A DNA stretch of 64,000 nucleotides, from assembly GCA_900155495.1 (NCBI GenBank), contig FTLJ01000534.1, forward strand, positions 1 to 64,000. The letters are read 5' to 3'. Of the stretch, positions 12,525 to 23,781 are shown in pieces (position 1 is the first letter of the stretch; every line of letters begins with the position of its first letter). Under the pieces are notes generated by a model that worked only from the letters and a program-made list of their open reading frames with translations, ran no database searches and had not been told where the DNA came from. The stretch is from Porogramme epimiltina (lineage: Eukaryota; Basidiomycota; Agaricomycetes; Polyporales; Polyporaceae). The translations under genes and the position numbers were made by a program.

Positions 12525-13374
12525 TTCGTCGTCTTCCGTTCTCCCCTAATCTCTTGGATGGACGGTGGCGCGCCGGCGTGCGCCTGGACCTGGAACCCCT
12601 GCACGGAACATCCTACCGCTCTTCGCACCCGCTCTTCGTTCTTCGCGTGGACGGTCCCGCGCGCTGTGTTATCTAGTATGAACTTTCGTTGTACTCGGAC
12701 GCTCCTCCATCCGGCCAAAACTGCATGTCTGCATACCCGCACGATGTTTATTGTTGTCCTAATCTCCCATCTGTCATCCGCACTGTGTACATTGTTCTCG
12801 CACCTCACTTCCGCATCTCCCTTTCCTAGCTTGTCGACAACCCCTCGTCGCCGTGGAAGTCTCCCCGCCTCGGTCGTCGCCCTCCCCGCCCTCGCCCTTC
12901 CTTCCCTACCCGCATTCTTTGATTCACAACCCCACCATGTCCACATCATGCCCACCTTGTATCTATCTATTCCCTTATCTTCCTGCACCCCGCACCCCGC
13001 GCTAGATGCACAGTCGTACTTACGTAGTTCCGCACGCCATACAGCTACAGATGAGTACCTCGCTGCACCACACGTATGTTATGATCGTTTTGGCCGCATG
13101 TCTACCACTCTGTGATCCTTGCTTTGTACGTTACGAGATAATTGCCCTGCGATGGGGCTTCGAATACAACCAATGTTATGACGCGAACGACGCAGTGTGA
13201 ATTATTGAGTATGTGTTTGAGTATGCAATCGTTGGTGGACCACGGCCGTTTCGCGTAGATTATCTGGCGCTGAGCGCCCCGATCGCGTCGAGCCAGCGGG
13301 GCACGGTCGCGTCACGACCTCTTCGCACCTGCGCCCGCGCGCGACGACACCGACGGCTGGGGCTCGACGCGCGA
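12525..13374 (+). other. 3' flank of the cyclin and 5' region of ProRS
   Basis: About 850 bp without a supportable gene. The first few hundred bases are pyrimidine-rich with TGTA and TTTATTG-type motifs, fitting a cyclin 3' UTR. The rest is presumably the ProRS promoter. Confidence 0.4.
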
Positions 13375-13590
13375 ATGCTGGCCTCCTCGCGGACGGTCGC
13401 GGGACGGCTCCCTCGCCTCTACCGCTGCGTTCTATCGCGGCATCTGATAACATCGTCCACCTCCAAAACCGTCGAGTCAATCTCGCAAAGCGCCCACTTG
13501 AAGCCCCTCCTCGCACGCACCAGCCCCGACTCATCCTCCTCTCCTCATCTCTGCCGCCGCAACCACCACCACTCACACCTCGCTACAGCG
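13375..13590 (+). other. Candidate N-terminal mitochondrial presequence of ProRS (alternative start)
   Basis: In frame with the ProRS gene and without a stop, the ATG at 13375 opens MLASSRTVAGRLPRLYRCVL and continues rich in Arg, Ser and His with very few acidic residues up to the canonical ATG. This is the composition of a matrix-targeting sequence. It could produce a mitochondrial isoform by alternative initiation or transcription start. It could equally be an open 5' UTR, since 216 nt without a stop is not rare in GC-rich DNA. Confidence 0.4.
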
Positions 13591-16289
13591 ATGTCGCTGG
13601 ACGCAGTCACTGCATCACTCGCGAAGCTCTCTCTCACCCCCGCGGCCACCGTCGCGCACGCGTCCGCGACCTCCCCCGCGACATGGCGCGAGGCTCTCGA
13701 GGCACACGCCGACGCCCCGAAGGGCTTTGAGCTCGTCAAGACCCTTGTCTACAAGCCCAAGACCGCGAAGACCGCGACCCCTGTTCCCGTGCTCGTCATC
13801 GCGCGGGAAAGCACGGACGTGCCGTCCGGCGTCCTCGGCAAGGTCATCAACCAGAAGGAGCTTCGGCTCGCCTCCGAGGACCTCCTCAAGGAGTTCTTTG
13901 CACTAGACAAAAACTCGCGTGAGTGTTATGCTTCATCTTTTCGTGCGCATTAGTCTTTTTCTCGATCGAGCATGCACGGAGGTATTTGTTTCTCGGAGAA
14001 AACGAGCGATGCGGAGACTTTTTTCCCTTTGGTATAGAATGGGGCCATCCGATGGGTCTGCTTGATTGTCGAAGCTCGGTCGAAAGGTGTCGTCCGATCA
14101 CCCACCCAACCCCAGGCTTGTTACGCCGAGCACAATGAAGCGGCAGTTGTCTGGGCTGGCCTCCCCTTCACTGTAATGACTTGTAAGAAGCTGCCCGAGT
14201 CATGCTGACCATCTGTGCGCAGTCTCCCCCCTCGCCCTCAATACCGATATCTACTCTAAAATCACTACCGTAATCGACTCCTCAATTGCTACCTCCACCT
14301 CAACATTCGCCCTCCGTGGCCTCTCCTCCGAATCCACCGTCTTCCTCTCCGGCAAAGATCTTGCCGCATTCGTCAAGCAATTCTCCACAGAGGGCGCTCC
14401 CGCCCTCCAGGAGGTCGACTTTTCCAACCTTCAGGCCCCCACAGAGCCTGTGAAGAAGGCAAAGGATGATGCGAAGATTGAGGGTGCGGTGCAGATCGCT
14501 ATCGGCGTGAAGAAAGAGGTGGACTTCCCGACCTGGTACACCAACGTCCTCATCAAGGCCGATATGCTGGAGTACTACAACGTGAGTGGATGCTACATCC
14601 TGAGACCCTGGTCATACACCATCTGGGAATCTATCCAAGGTTCGACTTTCTCTCATTCCATGATGGCATGCGCTGATCTCTTGTCCAGATTGGTTCAACG
14701 CCAAGATTAGAGAGATGGGTGTCCAGAACGCATACTTCCCCATGTTTGTTTCCTCAAAAGTGCTGGAGCGAGAAAAGGATCACGTCGAGGGCTTTTCTCC
14801 GGAAGTCGCATGGGTCACACGAGCGTGAGTTACCTGTCAAATTACGCATTTCATCCACTTATGATGGTACAGTGGTAAGACCGACCTCGAGGAGCCTATT
14901 GCTATCCGTCCCACATCAGAAACCGTCATGTATCCCTGTAAGCTCTGACCCATTCGTACCCCGGTGTTTCCCACTGACAAGACACAGACTACGCGAAGTG
15001 GATTCAGAGCCACCGTGATCTCCCTTTGAAGCTCAACCAGTGGAACAGCGTAGTTCGTTGGGAGTTCAAGAACCCCCAGCCCTTCCTCCGTACCCGCGAA
15101 TTCCTGTGGCAAGAGGGCCACACCGCACATCTGACGAAGCCCGAGGCTGACAAGGAAGTACTCGAGATCCTCGACCTCTACCGCCGAGTGTACGAGGAGC
15201 TCCTCGCCGTCCCCGTCATCCCCGGTGTCAAGTCAGAGAAGGAGAAGTTCGCTGGCGGTCTGTACACCACCACCGTAGAGGGCTTCGTCCCGACCACCGG
15301 CCGCGGCATCCAGGGTGCGACCTCTCACTGTCTCGGCCAGAACTTCTCGCGCCCGGAGATGTTCAACATCTTCGTCGAGGACCCGAACGACCCCACAGGC
15401 CAGGGCAAGTCGTACGTCTGGCAGAACTCGTGGGGCCTGTCGACGCGCACGATCGGCGTCATGGTCATGACGCACGGTGACAACCAGGGCCTCGTCCTCC
15501 CCCCGCGCGTCGCGTCCATCCAGGCCGTCGTCGTCCCCTGCGGTCTCACTGCCAAGTCGACCGACGAGCAGCGCAAGACGGTCAACGACGCTTGCACGGA
15601 GCTCGCTACTACGCTCAAGAAGGCCGGCGTTCGCGCGCAGGCCGACCTCCGCGAGGGTTACACCCCCGGCTACAAGTTTAACGACTGGGAGCAGAAGGTG
15701 CGCCTCTTTTTTTCTTTTTTCCATCTGATCCCGCGCAGCTACTCACGACCCCCCTTTGCACACAGGGTGTCCCCCTCCGCCTCGAGATCGGCCCCGCGGA
15801 CCTCGCGAAGCAGCAGACACTCACCGCGCGTCGCGACACGGGCGAGAAGGCCGCCGTGCCGCTCGCGGACATCGCGACGACCGTCAGCGCGTTGCTCGAG
15901 CGCATCCAGGCGGACATGTTCAAGCGCGCGCAGGAGACGTACTTCGAGCGCCTGCGCGTCGTGAACCGCTGGGAGGACGTCGTGCCGACGCTCGACGACA
16001 AGTGCGTCGTCGTCATCCCCTGGTGCGAGGCGGAGGCGTGCGAGGACGACATCAAGGAGCGCAGTGCGAACGCGTGAGTGCCCTAGCTAATGATATATCC
16101 TCGCGATGATTTCTCTGACGCGGATACAGATCTGCTCCTACGGACGAGCGCGCCCCCTCCGCTGGCGCTAAGTCGCTGTGCATTCCCTTCGACCAGTCGC
16201 GCTGGCCCAAGATTGAGCCCGGCGTGACGAAGTGCGTTGGCTGCGGCAAGGACGCGAAGCGCTGGACCATGTTCGGCCGCTCGTACTAG
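13591..16289 (+). CDS. Prolyl-tRNA synthetase (cytosolic type with N-terminal YbaK-like domain)
   Basis: Class II synthetase charging tRNA-Pro. From the ATG at 13591 the protein starts [15 protein letters not shown]. It has an N-terminal YbaK/ProX-like domain (about residues 20-200, probable mischarged-tRNA editing or appended domain). The catalytic core holds [18 protein letters not shown], the class II motif-2 region [20 protein letters not shown], and [12 protein letters not shown]. The anticodon-binding domain includes [12 protein letters not shown]. The C terminus is [19 protein letters not shown] with the stop at 16289, typical of the eukaryote/archaea-type ProRS. Intron 1 (13919-14222, about 304 nt) is long for this window. 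The frame stays open upstream to an ATG at 13375, which would add about 72 residues resembling a mitochondrial presequence. Confidence 0.94.
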
Positions 16290-16722
16290 ACGGTCAGCCG
16301 CTAGTCCACACGCATTCTAGGGGGGTTGGTAGTATCGTCGGTAGATATCTTCAATGTGTACGTATATTGGGCAAAGGATCGCCGCGTCCTGTCTTGTCGA
16401 TGTGAATATCGAGAGCTTGCTTCTGCATCAAATGTATTGGGGGATCTCAAGAACGAAAGGACGATGTGAGTGTCTAAGGGAGATGAGATGCGGCTATGTA
16501 TGTACACTTGACGTGCGATATGCGACAACTCTGGGGACCATTAACTACCTCCGATGGGGATGTGTACAAGACAACCCGACGTGTCCGTGCAGCGGTAGCG
16601 GGCGCACGGCCGCGCGAGGGCCGTCTGCGGGCAATACGTGGTATAAGCTATCTTACAGGTTCTGGAAAGCGTTCAAGACAGACTCGGGTGCATAGATGGG
16701 GTCGTGCAGTAAATCGTTAGGG
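16290..16722. terminator. Convergent 3' ends of ProRS and OSBP
   Basis: About 430 bp between two converging stop codons. It must contain both polyadenylation sites. TATGTATGTACA-like sequence occurs near 16490-16510. No gene is seen. Confidence 0.35.
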
Positions 16723-18622
16723 TCATGCGGCCTTGGGCGTGGGGTCGGGCCGTTCGAGGCGCGGGGTGGCGGCTTCTAGCTTATGCTCGGACTCTTCCTG
16801 TAATTCTTCCTCGAGCGCCTTGCGGCCCTCCGCAGTGATGGTTGGAATACCGTTCGAGATGTCCTTCTCGAAGAACTTCGGGGAAAACCTTCGCACGCGC
16901 AAATCAGTGGTGGGACACAGCAGGGCCGGGAAACAAGCTTACTCGACGCCCTTGCGCTTCCTCTCCGCCGCATCGTCTCGCTGCTTCTGTTCGATCGCGA
17001 GCTTGTGCTTCGTAGCTTCGTTGTACTCCTTCTTGAGCAGCCGGGTCGTCACGTTCTCCCACAGCTTCCTGCTCTCGTTGTGCACCTGACGCTCGAGCGG
17101 GCGCACCGCCTTGGGGATGACGTGCAGCGTCGAGAGGTCGAGCAGCGTCGCGTACTCGCTGTCGGGCGCGTCGACGCGCTTCCAGCGGACCTCACCGCGC
17201 CAGGAGCCGTCGAAGACGGCGAGCACGCGCTCGCGCGGGACGTGCTTCACCTTCGTCCACTCCTCGTGCACGGTCTCCTTGGGGTCGTACGTGTGGATGA
17301 CGCCCTCGAGCTGGAACTGCGCCTTGCCGAGCCACGACTCCTCCTTGTACTCGATCACCGCGCGCAGCAGGTGCCCGTCCGCGTTCGGCTTGGAGCACGT
17401 CACGACGGTCGAGTCCGCGACGGTGACGTAGAACGAGCCGCGCAGGATCCCGTTCACGGCCGCGGTCGGGTGCGTGATGTGGTACTGCTCGCCCGCGCCC
17501 GGCTCGCCCGTGATGCGCACGAAGATGCCCTTGTTGAACGCGCCGGGCGAGACGCGTACGGTCGTGCCGGAGACCTTGGCGGAGATCTGGTCGATGCCGA
17601 CGAGCTCGAGGTGCCGGGACGGGCAGTAGGCGTGATAGGCGGACACGGGTGGGTGGTGGGAGACCTGCTCGGTGAGGTAGACGACCCGGATGCGCTCCTT
17701 GTCCGCCGCGGCCCCGTCCGTCTCGAGCAGGTTGACGGCCGTGGACGAGCGATCGTTCGCGAGGCTGAGGTTCGACATTCCCGCCTCGGGATTGGTCTCG
17801 ACGAGCTCCGGGGACGTGGACGGGGAGGACTTGCCGGTCGCGTATCCCCGCGACATGAAGCTGAGCCCACTAAATCCGCTCTTGCCGGATTTGCCGCTCT
17901 TGATGCTTGCGCTTTCGGAGAGCGTGGGATGTGTGACGTTGGGTGCCGAGGCGGCTGCGGATGAGAAGAAGTAGGATGTCGAAGGGGCAGGCTTGGCCTC
18001 GGGTGGTGCGAGGTAGAGGTGCTGTATCGGGGCCTCGTTGGGGTCGGAGGGGTAGGTGACAGGGATAATATCCCAGTGCGAGCGGAAGTGTTCACCGAGG
18101 ACGGAGTTGTACGGCTTGCAGACCTTGCCTCTCTGCACACGGTATGAGCTTTATGTACTTGTGTACACCGCGAGTGGACACGTACGATGAACTTGAGGTC
18201 TTTCGAGAAGGTAAATCGGAGTACGGCCAGCATACGCTCAAAGGAGTCATCAGAATCATTGATCCTGCATGTGGATCCACAATGTGAACGCGTCAATCTC
18301 ACAGAGACGGGACAGGACTCACGCAGCAAAGAGGTCCGGTCTATCCAAGTAATGCCAATACTCGAGATTTGGGATCGGTTCTAGCAGTGATGCGGGGAGG
18401 GACAAACGCCTGTTTAATGGAGTGGTGTCGGAGGCCTGCTGAAGGGGGATGCATAGGAACATACATGGCAGCGATATCCTTGACTCCGAGGCACTTCTTG
18501 ACGAGCTGGACAATCATCTTGAGCTTCCCGCTCTCGCCGGTGTCGCCAGAGTCGGGAACGGAGATGGGCTGGCCGGGGGCATCCTCGTCGAGAGGGGATT
18601 CGTGCTTGTCTACAGAGGCCAT
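16723..18622 (-). CDS. Oxysterol-binding protein, short Kes1/Osh4-type
   Basis: Cytosolic sterol/PI4P exchanger acting at ER-Golgi contacts. The ATG at 18622 starts MASVDKHESPLDEDAPGQP, followed by the lid-like segment KLKMIVQLVKKCLGVKDIA. NSVLGEHFRSHWDI and the family signature EQVSHHPPVSAYHAYCP follow. The beta-barrel region continues through SWLGKAQFQLEGVIHTYDP to DGSWRGEVRW. The last intron is about 16880-16945, joining GVE to FSPKFFEKDISNGIPTI. The stop is at 16723. No PH or ankyrin domain precedes the ligand domain, which defines the short class. A Ser/Gly-rich insert (SGKSGKSGFSGLSF) separates the N-terminal motifs from EQVSHHPP and is probably a disordered loop. The gene is convergent with ProRS, with about 430 bp between their stops. 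Confidence 0.94.
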
Positions 18623-18796
18623 CTCTCGTAAAGGGAGAGCAACGAAAAGGCTCGAGGTAGAAAAGAAACGGACGACGGAGAGGAAGGGGAGCAAAGAACG
18701 TGCGCGCCCCGGAACCACCAGCGCACGCAGCAGCACGACACACCGCCAGCGTCGCCTGATTGTAGCCAAGCGAACCCCGCGCGGGGGATTCAAATC

Positions 18797-18820
18797 TGTT
18801 TGGCCCGGGTTCGAACCAGG
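18797..18820 (-). pseudogene. tRNA 3'-end fragment (T-arm plus acceptor 3' strand)
   Basis: On the minus strand a good T-arm (stem CCTGG/CCGGG, loop TTCGAAC, perfect B box) is followed by CCAAACA as a possible 3' acceptor strand. No matching 5' strand TGTTTGG, D-arm or anticodon arm exists in the preceding 120 bp. It is therefore either a decayed tRNA or an isolated TFIIIC B-box site. It lies about 125 bp from a complete tRNA-Val on the same strand. Confidence 0.35.
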
Positions 18821-18939
18821 GACTATCGCCTCGACAATCTGTTCAGCTCCGTTGGCATCATTCCGTCAGATATCAAGCTCCCGTCGTAAAACATACATGA
18901 TGCTACAAGCCACAAGCCGTCTGCTCGCAAGAACGTCGG

Positions 18940-18944
18940 AAAAA
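18940..18944 (-). terminator. Pol III terminator of tRNA-Val
   Basis: Five consecutive T on the minus strand starting 2 nt after the discriminator base of the tRNA. Confidence 0.7.
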
Positions 18945-18945
18945 G

Positions 18946-19038
18946 TGGTTCGACCCGGGCTCGAACCGGGGACCTCCTGTGCACTCATCGCTGAGCAATG
19001 TGTGAGACAGACGTGATAACCAACTACACCAACGAACC
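18946..19038 (-). tRNA. tRNA-Val (anticodon CAC) with a 19-nt intron
   Basis: The cloverleaf reads on the minus strand. The acceptor is GGTTCGT with 3' TCGAACC and discriminator A. The D-arm stem is GTG/CAC with loop containing AGTTGGTTA. The anticodon stem TCTGT/ACAGG encloses CTCACA, an intron of about 19 nt and C38. The T-arm is CCCGG-TTCGAGC-CCGGG. The intron sits one base 3' of the anticodon, the canonical place for tRNA-splicing endonuclease. Position 7:66 is a T-T mismatch, the only stem defect. A T5 run directly downstream (18944-18940, minus) serves as Pol III terminator. Confidence 0.85.
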
Positions 19039-19186
19039 GATATGCAAAAGCGATACACAAAAGCTATGTATAATTTTAAAGTTACATGGACTTCCCGCCA
19101 CCTCACTACGGTCTTCTCCCTTTAGGAAACCGCCACCAGTGCATGGACCTTCTATTTCCCCAATCCCAACCGCTCCTACCCATTTC

Positions 19187-21004
19187 ATGGCGATTAATAT
19201 AGGGTATGGAAATTCGCATATAGATAAATATTGGCTGACCCCGACTGTTGCAGAATGATCTGCGACTTCTTCCACCCCAATGTGGGTGGGGTCGAGAACC
19301 ACATTTATATGCTCAGCGCAGACCTCATTCGCCGGGGGCATCGCGTCAGCCTATTCTGTCTTACAGATTTTCTATCTACTCATAACTGAATAGGTCATTG
19401 TAATCACTCACAGTCATCCGCCGGACCGTGTCGGTGTTCGTTGGCTATTGCCCGCGTTGAAGGTCTACTATATCCCGTTCCCAACAATAGCGTCCTCCGC
19501 CACGCTCCCAAACTACTTCACGTTTCTCCCATACTTCCGTACAATTGTCCTTAGGGAGGGTATACAACTAATTCACGGACACGCTGGCCTTTCGTCTCTG
19601 GCTCATGAAGGCATTCTCCACGCACACCATATGGGCGTACGAACAGTGTTCACGGATCACAGCTTGTTCGGCTTTGACGACGCTGCGAGCATCCTCACGA
19701 ACAAACTGCTGGAAGGCGCACTTCGTAATGTTGATGCAGTTATATGCGTATCACATACCGGGTAAGTTCGATGTAACGGCATTTCGTACATAATCTGACA
19801 GCATCTCTAGGCGTGAAAATACCGTCCTCCGATCAAGAATTCATCCGAGCGTTGTACATGTCATCCCGAACGCTCTCGTAGCCGACCAGTTCCGACCATC
19901 TTCAGTCGTTCTTTCACAAGAAACTAGTGAGTACTGTCTAATATTAACCTACTGCTAGTCCTCATTCAGAACCAATAGTCACGGTTGTGGTGGTATCTAG
20001 GCTAGCATACAGAAAAGGAATAGATCTTTTGATTGCCACTGCACCTCGAATATGTGCTCTATTTCCCAATGTCCGTTTCCTCATCGGTACGCCCCGAACA
20101 TCGCATCAACGCAAGGTCACGCCTGACACGATAGCCTCAGGAGGTGATGGTCCGAAGATGATAGACCTGCTCCAGATGCGAGAGAAATATCTCCTTCAGG
20201 ATCGCATCGAAATTCTGGGTGCTGTCCGACATAGCGACGTCCGAAATGTGTGTCAGATTGAGCTTTTTGTGCTCCGGTCACTCCGCTAAACTCTGCCTAG
20301 GTCCTTGTGCAAGGATCAATATTTATGAACACCTCCCTCACAGAAGCATTCGGCATTGCCATCGTGGAAGCGGCCTGCGCCGGTCTTTACGTTGTATCCA
20401 CCCGCGTTGGCGGCGTCCCGGAGATTCTTCCCGACGACATGATATCATTTGCAAACCCGGACGAGGATGGTGGGTGACAACAGCATGCTACCACTTCCTT
20501 GTTTATCACATGTTTTCAGACGTTGTTCGCGCCATGTCGGAGGCGATACGAATTGTATCTGCCGGAAAGCACGACCCTCTTCAAGCCCACGAGCGAATAA
20601 AGGACTTTTACGATTGGAAAGAAATTACTCATAGAACAGAAGCAGTATACGACTCTGTGATGGCTACACCCCCATACGACTTCTGGACGCGGATGCAGCG
20701 GTGAGTGTTCAGATTCCAAGTGGAAACTCCCGGCTACTTACTTTTGATAAGCACGTTGGATATGGGGCCAGTTTTTGGCATCATATTAGGGATCATTTTG
20801 ACTGTCGATTGCTTGTTCTTCATATTTCTTGAGTGGTGGATACCCGAATCCTCTCTAGACAAGGTCAAGGCGCACTGGACTCAAGGGAGATTCGAGGAGG
20901 TGCGCGTCATGAAATTGTCGTTTGCATTCGATTCGTTGACACTTTGATAACAGGTGATTGATGAGTTCGAAGGGGATGTGATACGCCAACCTGACGTGCC
21001 ATAA
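19187..21004 (+). CDS. GPI N-acetylglucosaminyltransferase catalytic subunit (PIG-A/Gpi3/Spt14)
   Basis: Transfers GlcNAc from UDP-GlcNAc to phosphatidylinositol on the ER face, the first step of GPI-anchor synthesis. The start at 19187 gives MAINIG. A 50-nt intron (19204-19253) restores the frame to [20 protein letters not shown], matching the conserved N terminus. Later landmarks are [59 protein letters not shown], and the GT4 acidic motif [21 protein letters not shown]-terminal [16 protein letters not shown] is followed by one membrane anchor ([20 protein letters not shown]). The stop is at 21004. There are about eight introns. The gene is divergent from tRNA-Val. A start at 19255 would lose only six residues. 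Confidence 0.94.
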
Positions 21005-21205
21005 TACTTCGGTCCTCTTATGTCCTCCTACTCATTCAGTTGTATACTGATATCTATTATGGTTTGGAATCGGAACCTCAGTAATGGCCCGCGCGAGACG
21101 GTTAGGCGCCGGCGAAGTCATTGCACACGATGCGCGCCACAAAGTGGAAGCAAAACGCCGGGCGCTCGGACCGGAACTGAAAAAAAGTTCATCAGCTTGA
21201 TGTGG

Positions 21206-23485
21206 CAGAAGTCTCGCCTTTCTGGAAAACCGGCTCCATCACGCGATTCGCTCGACTCTGCGGCGCTCGGGTGACTTATCAACGTCCAGAGCCCTTACGG
21301 GATCCGGAGTCACTGCTTGGACCTGAACGACCACCACCACTGCAACCATGGGGTCGCAGTACGAGGACGAGAAGACGGGCAGCGTCGATGACTCTAATGC
21401 CGTTCACGATTCGCAGGCAACTACTGCGCCACAAACATGGATGAAGACTACGACTAGATTCCTCGCTAATTGGGGCATAGAGACCAATGGGTATGTGTCC
21501 TGAACGTATGATGTTCAATACAGCTTTAACGGAGGCACGCTAGGATCAACCCAATTTTACCAGAGGATAGAACTGATACCAAGCTGTACCAGATGTTCTT
21601 CGTCTGGTTCTCGGCCAACATCAACATCCTGGCGTACGTAGTAATCTCCTAGTCGACACTTTCATATTTACTGATTCCACCGGATCATGATGTAGGTTTG
21701 GGACAGGAAGCGCCGGTCCTGCATTTTTCGGCCTCGGGATACGTGACTCACTGGTTATCCTTCTTGTCGTGGATATAATGCAGGTGGCTTAGCTATGTCT
21801 GACTTGATTTTGTTACTAACTTTGCTCTGTAGAGCATGCGCAATCCCCGCTTATTTGTGAGTAGATTCAAGTAAGTAATACCCGCCCCATGGCATTAAAC
21901 TAGAGCCCACACAGCGCCGTATTTGGCCCGAAATTGGGAATGCGTTCGATGGTCATGGCTCGCTATTCGTGGGGGTGAGCTGTCACCACTTCGAAGCTTC
22001 TAGAGCGTTTCTGACACTCTAAAAGGTATTATGGGTCAATCATCCCCAGCGCGTTCACCGTCTTCTCCATGCAAGGATTCTTGATTCTCAACTGCATCGT
22101 CGGCGGACAGACACTTGCAAGCGTGTCTAATGGCCACTTAGACGACACGTTGGGGATCGTCATTATTGGTGTCATTTCCTTGGTGGTGAGTACACGCCCT
22201 ATCGAGAATATGAACCTTGAACTTAACTTTCCCACTTCAGGTTACGTTCTTTGGTTATCGAGTAATTCACTGGTATCATGACTACACTATTTAGATATCC
22301 AAGAGGTGCTGACCGTTTGTGTTAGGTACGAAACGATCGCGTGGATTCCGAGTGTCATCGCTTTTATTGTGATGCTCGGTGTCGGAGGCAAACATCTGGG
22401 GAGTCACATACCCCCTGCAGGGCCTGCGTCCGCTGCTTCTATCATCTCCTTTGCAACTACCGTGGCCTCAAGTGTCATCAGTTGGTGCATGATGACGCCG
22501 GATTACGGAGTTTATCACACGAGCAAAGCATCCAGGTGAGCTCCAAACACCATACCCCTACTTGATGACTCAACGCCGCTCTCGGATAGCACTCGCGTTT
22601 TCCTGTATAGCTATGCGGGATTTCTGATTGCCAGCGTAAGCACTCGAAACCATCTTCGCCGTGATATCGTGCAATGTATCTCACTGCGATCATTCCTCGC
22701 AGCTCGTGGCACACATGCTTGGTGCAGCATTTGCCGCGGCGGCGCCCGCGGTTCCTTCATGGGAGGCTGGTTTTGACAACGGCAACAGTGTTGGTGGTCT
22801 CGTCGAAGCCGTACTCTCGCCCGCCGGGGGGTTCGGGAAGTTCCTCACGGTCGTCATCGCACTGTTCATCCCGAGCGCGTGTGCCCCGACGATGTACACT
22901 TTCGCTTCAAGTTTCATGACGATTCACACGTGGTTCGCTCGCGTACCTCGCTATGTCTACACCGTCATTTCTGAAGCTATGTAAGTCGCTGTCTCTTTGG
23001 ATGTTTCTTCTTCTTAGCTGCTTACTTATGTGCCTCCACAGCCTAATCCCAGTCGCGATTGTCGGCGCGACACACTTCTACACGACCTTCGTCGACATTC
23101 TCAACGCTATCGGCTATTGGAGCACCATTTTCTCCGCGATCGTCATCGCAGAACACCTCATCTTCCGACGGAACGACTGGTCGTTGTACGACCTTTCTCA
23201 CTGGTCTACACCACGCCAACTCCCGCCTGGACTCGCGGCATTGCTTGCGTTCCTATGTGCTTGTGGTATCATTGTTCCGTGCATGGCTCAGGCATGGTAC
23301 GAAGGCCCTATCGCGGCTGCGGGGACGGGGGACATTGGCGTCATTGTGGGCTTCGTGCTTGCTGCTATGGTGTACCCCGTGTTTAGGGCAGTGGAGAAGT
23401 CTGTGTTTGGCAGGTAACATCACCAGTGCTACTGTAGCATGTATGAATTTATGTCTTGGACAAAGATGTAGATGCCTGCTAAGAA
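21206..23485 (+). repeat. Tandem duplication, copy A (promoter, gene and 3' flank)
   Basis: Direct repeat with 23646-25945. The similarity starts about 140 bp before the ATG (TTTCTGGAAAACCGGCTCCA versus TTTCAGAAAACCGGCTTGAT) and continues through all exons and intron positions. It fades about 70 bp after the stop (TAGCATGTA and TCTTGGA blocks in both). Confidence 0.85.
21348..23417 (+). CDS. Purine-cytosine permease, NCS1/FCY2 family (copy A)
   Basis: Plasma-membrane symporter for nucleobases or related compounds, with about twelve membrane segments. The ATG at 21348 opens a hydrophilic, acidic N terminus (MGSQYEDEKTGSVDDSNAV). Family landmarks follow: the ETNGINPILPEDRTD entry and YQMFFVWFSANINILA. 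FGTGSAGPAFFGLGIRDSL, RSMVMARYSWGYYGSIIPS and FSMQGFLILNCIVGGQTLA come next, then WCMMTPDYGVYHTSKA. The C-terminal HLIFRRNDWSLYDLSHW precedes the last two membrane segments. The stop is at 23417. About ten short introns interrupt it. No frameshift was seen, so the copy looks functional. Substrate (cytosine, purine or vitamin B6-like) is not decided by sequence alone. Confidence 0.93.
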
Positions 23486-23781
23486 ATCAAACACAATGAT
23501 AGATGACCTAAATATTGTCGATCACCCCTGGTAAGTACGCGTGTTAATGACATTAACCTGTGCCCCTCTCTCTTACCCTCAAGACCTGTGGCTGACAGTC
23601 TTCAGCTGAAGCGCTCCGGGGCTCAAACTATTGGGTTCAATGCGGGTAGAAGTTTCGCCCTTTCAGAAAACCGGCTTGATCACGCGACTGGTCCGATTTT
23701 TCAGCGCCCCGGTTGCCTATCAAAATTGGAGGCATTACGAGATTTGGGGCTTGGACACGAACGACCACCACTACGACAATA

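Noticed and set aside
14116..14182. Extra coding exon inside ProRS intron 1
   Set aside because: Inclusion in the exon 1 phase hits a stop codon, while direct joining of the flanking exons gives the expected domain sequence. Kept only as a finding.
17005..17964. 319-codon frame antisense to the oxysterol-binding protein
   Set aside because: Shadow of the conserved OSBP exon with low-complexity Leu/Arg/Val translation.
18750..18825. Possible tRNA on the + strand using the same T-arm-like sequence
   Set aside because: On the + strand the T-stem has two mismatches next to the loop; only the minus strand pairs, and even there the 5' half is missing.
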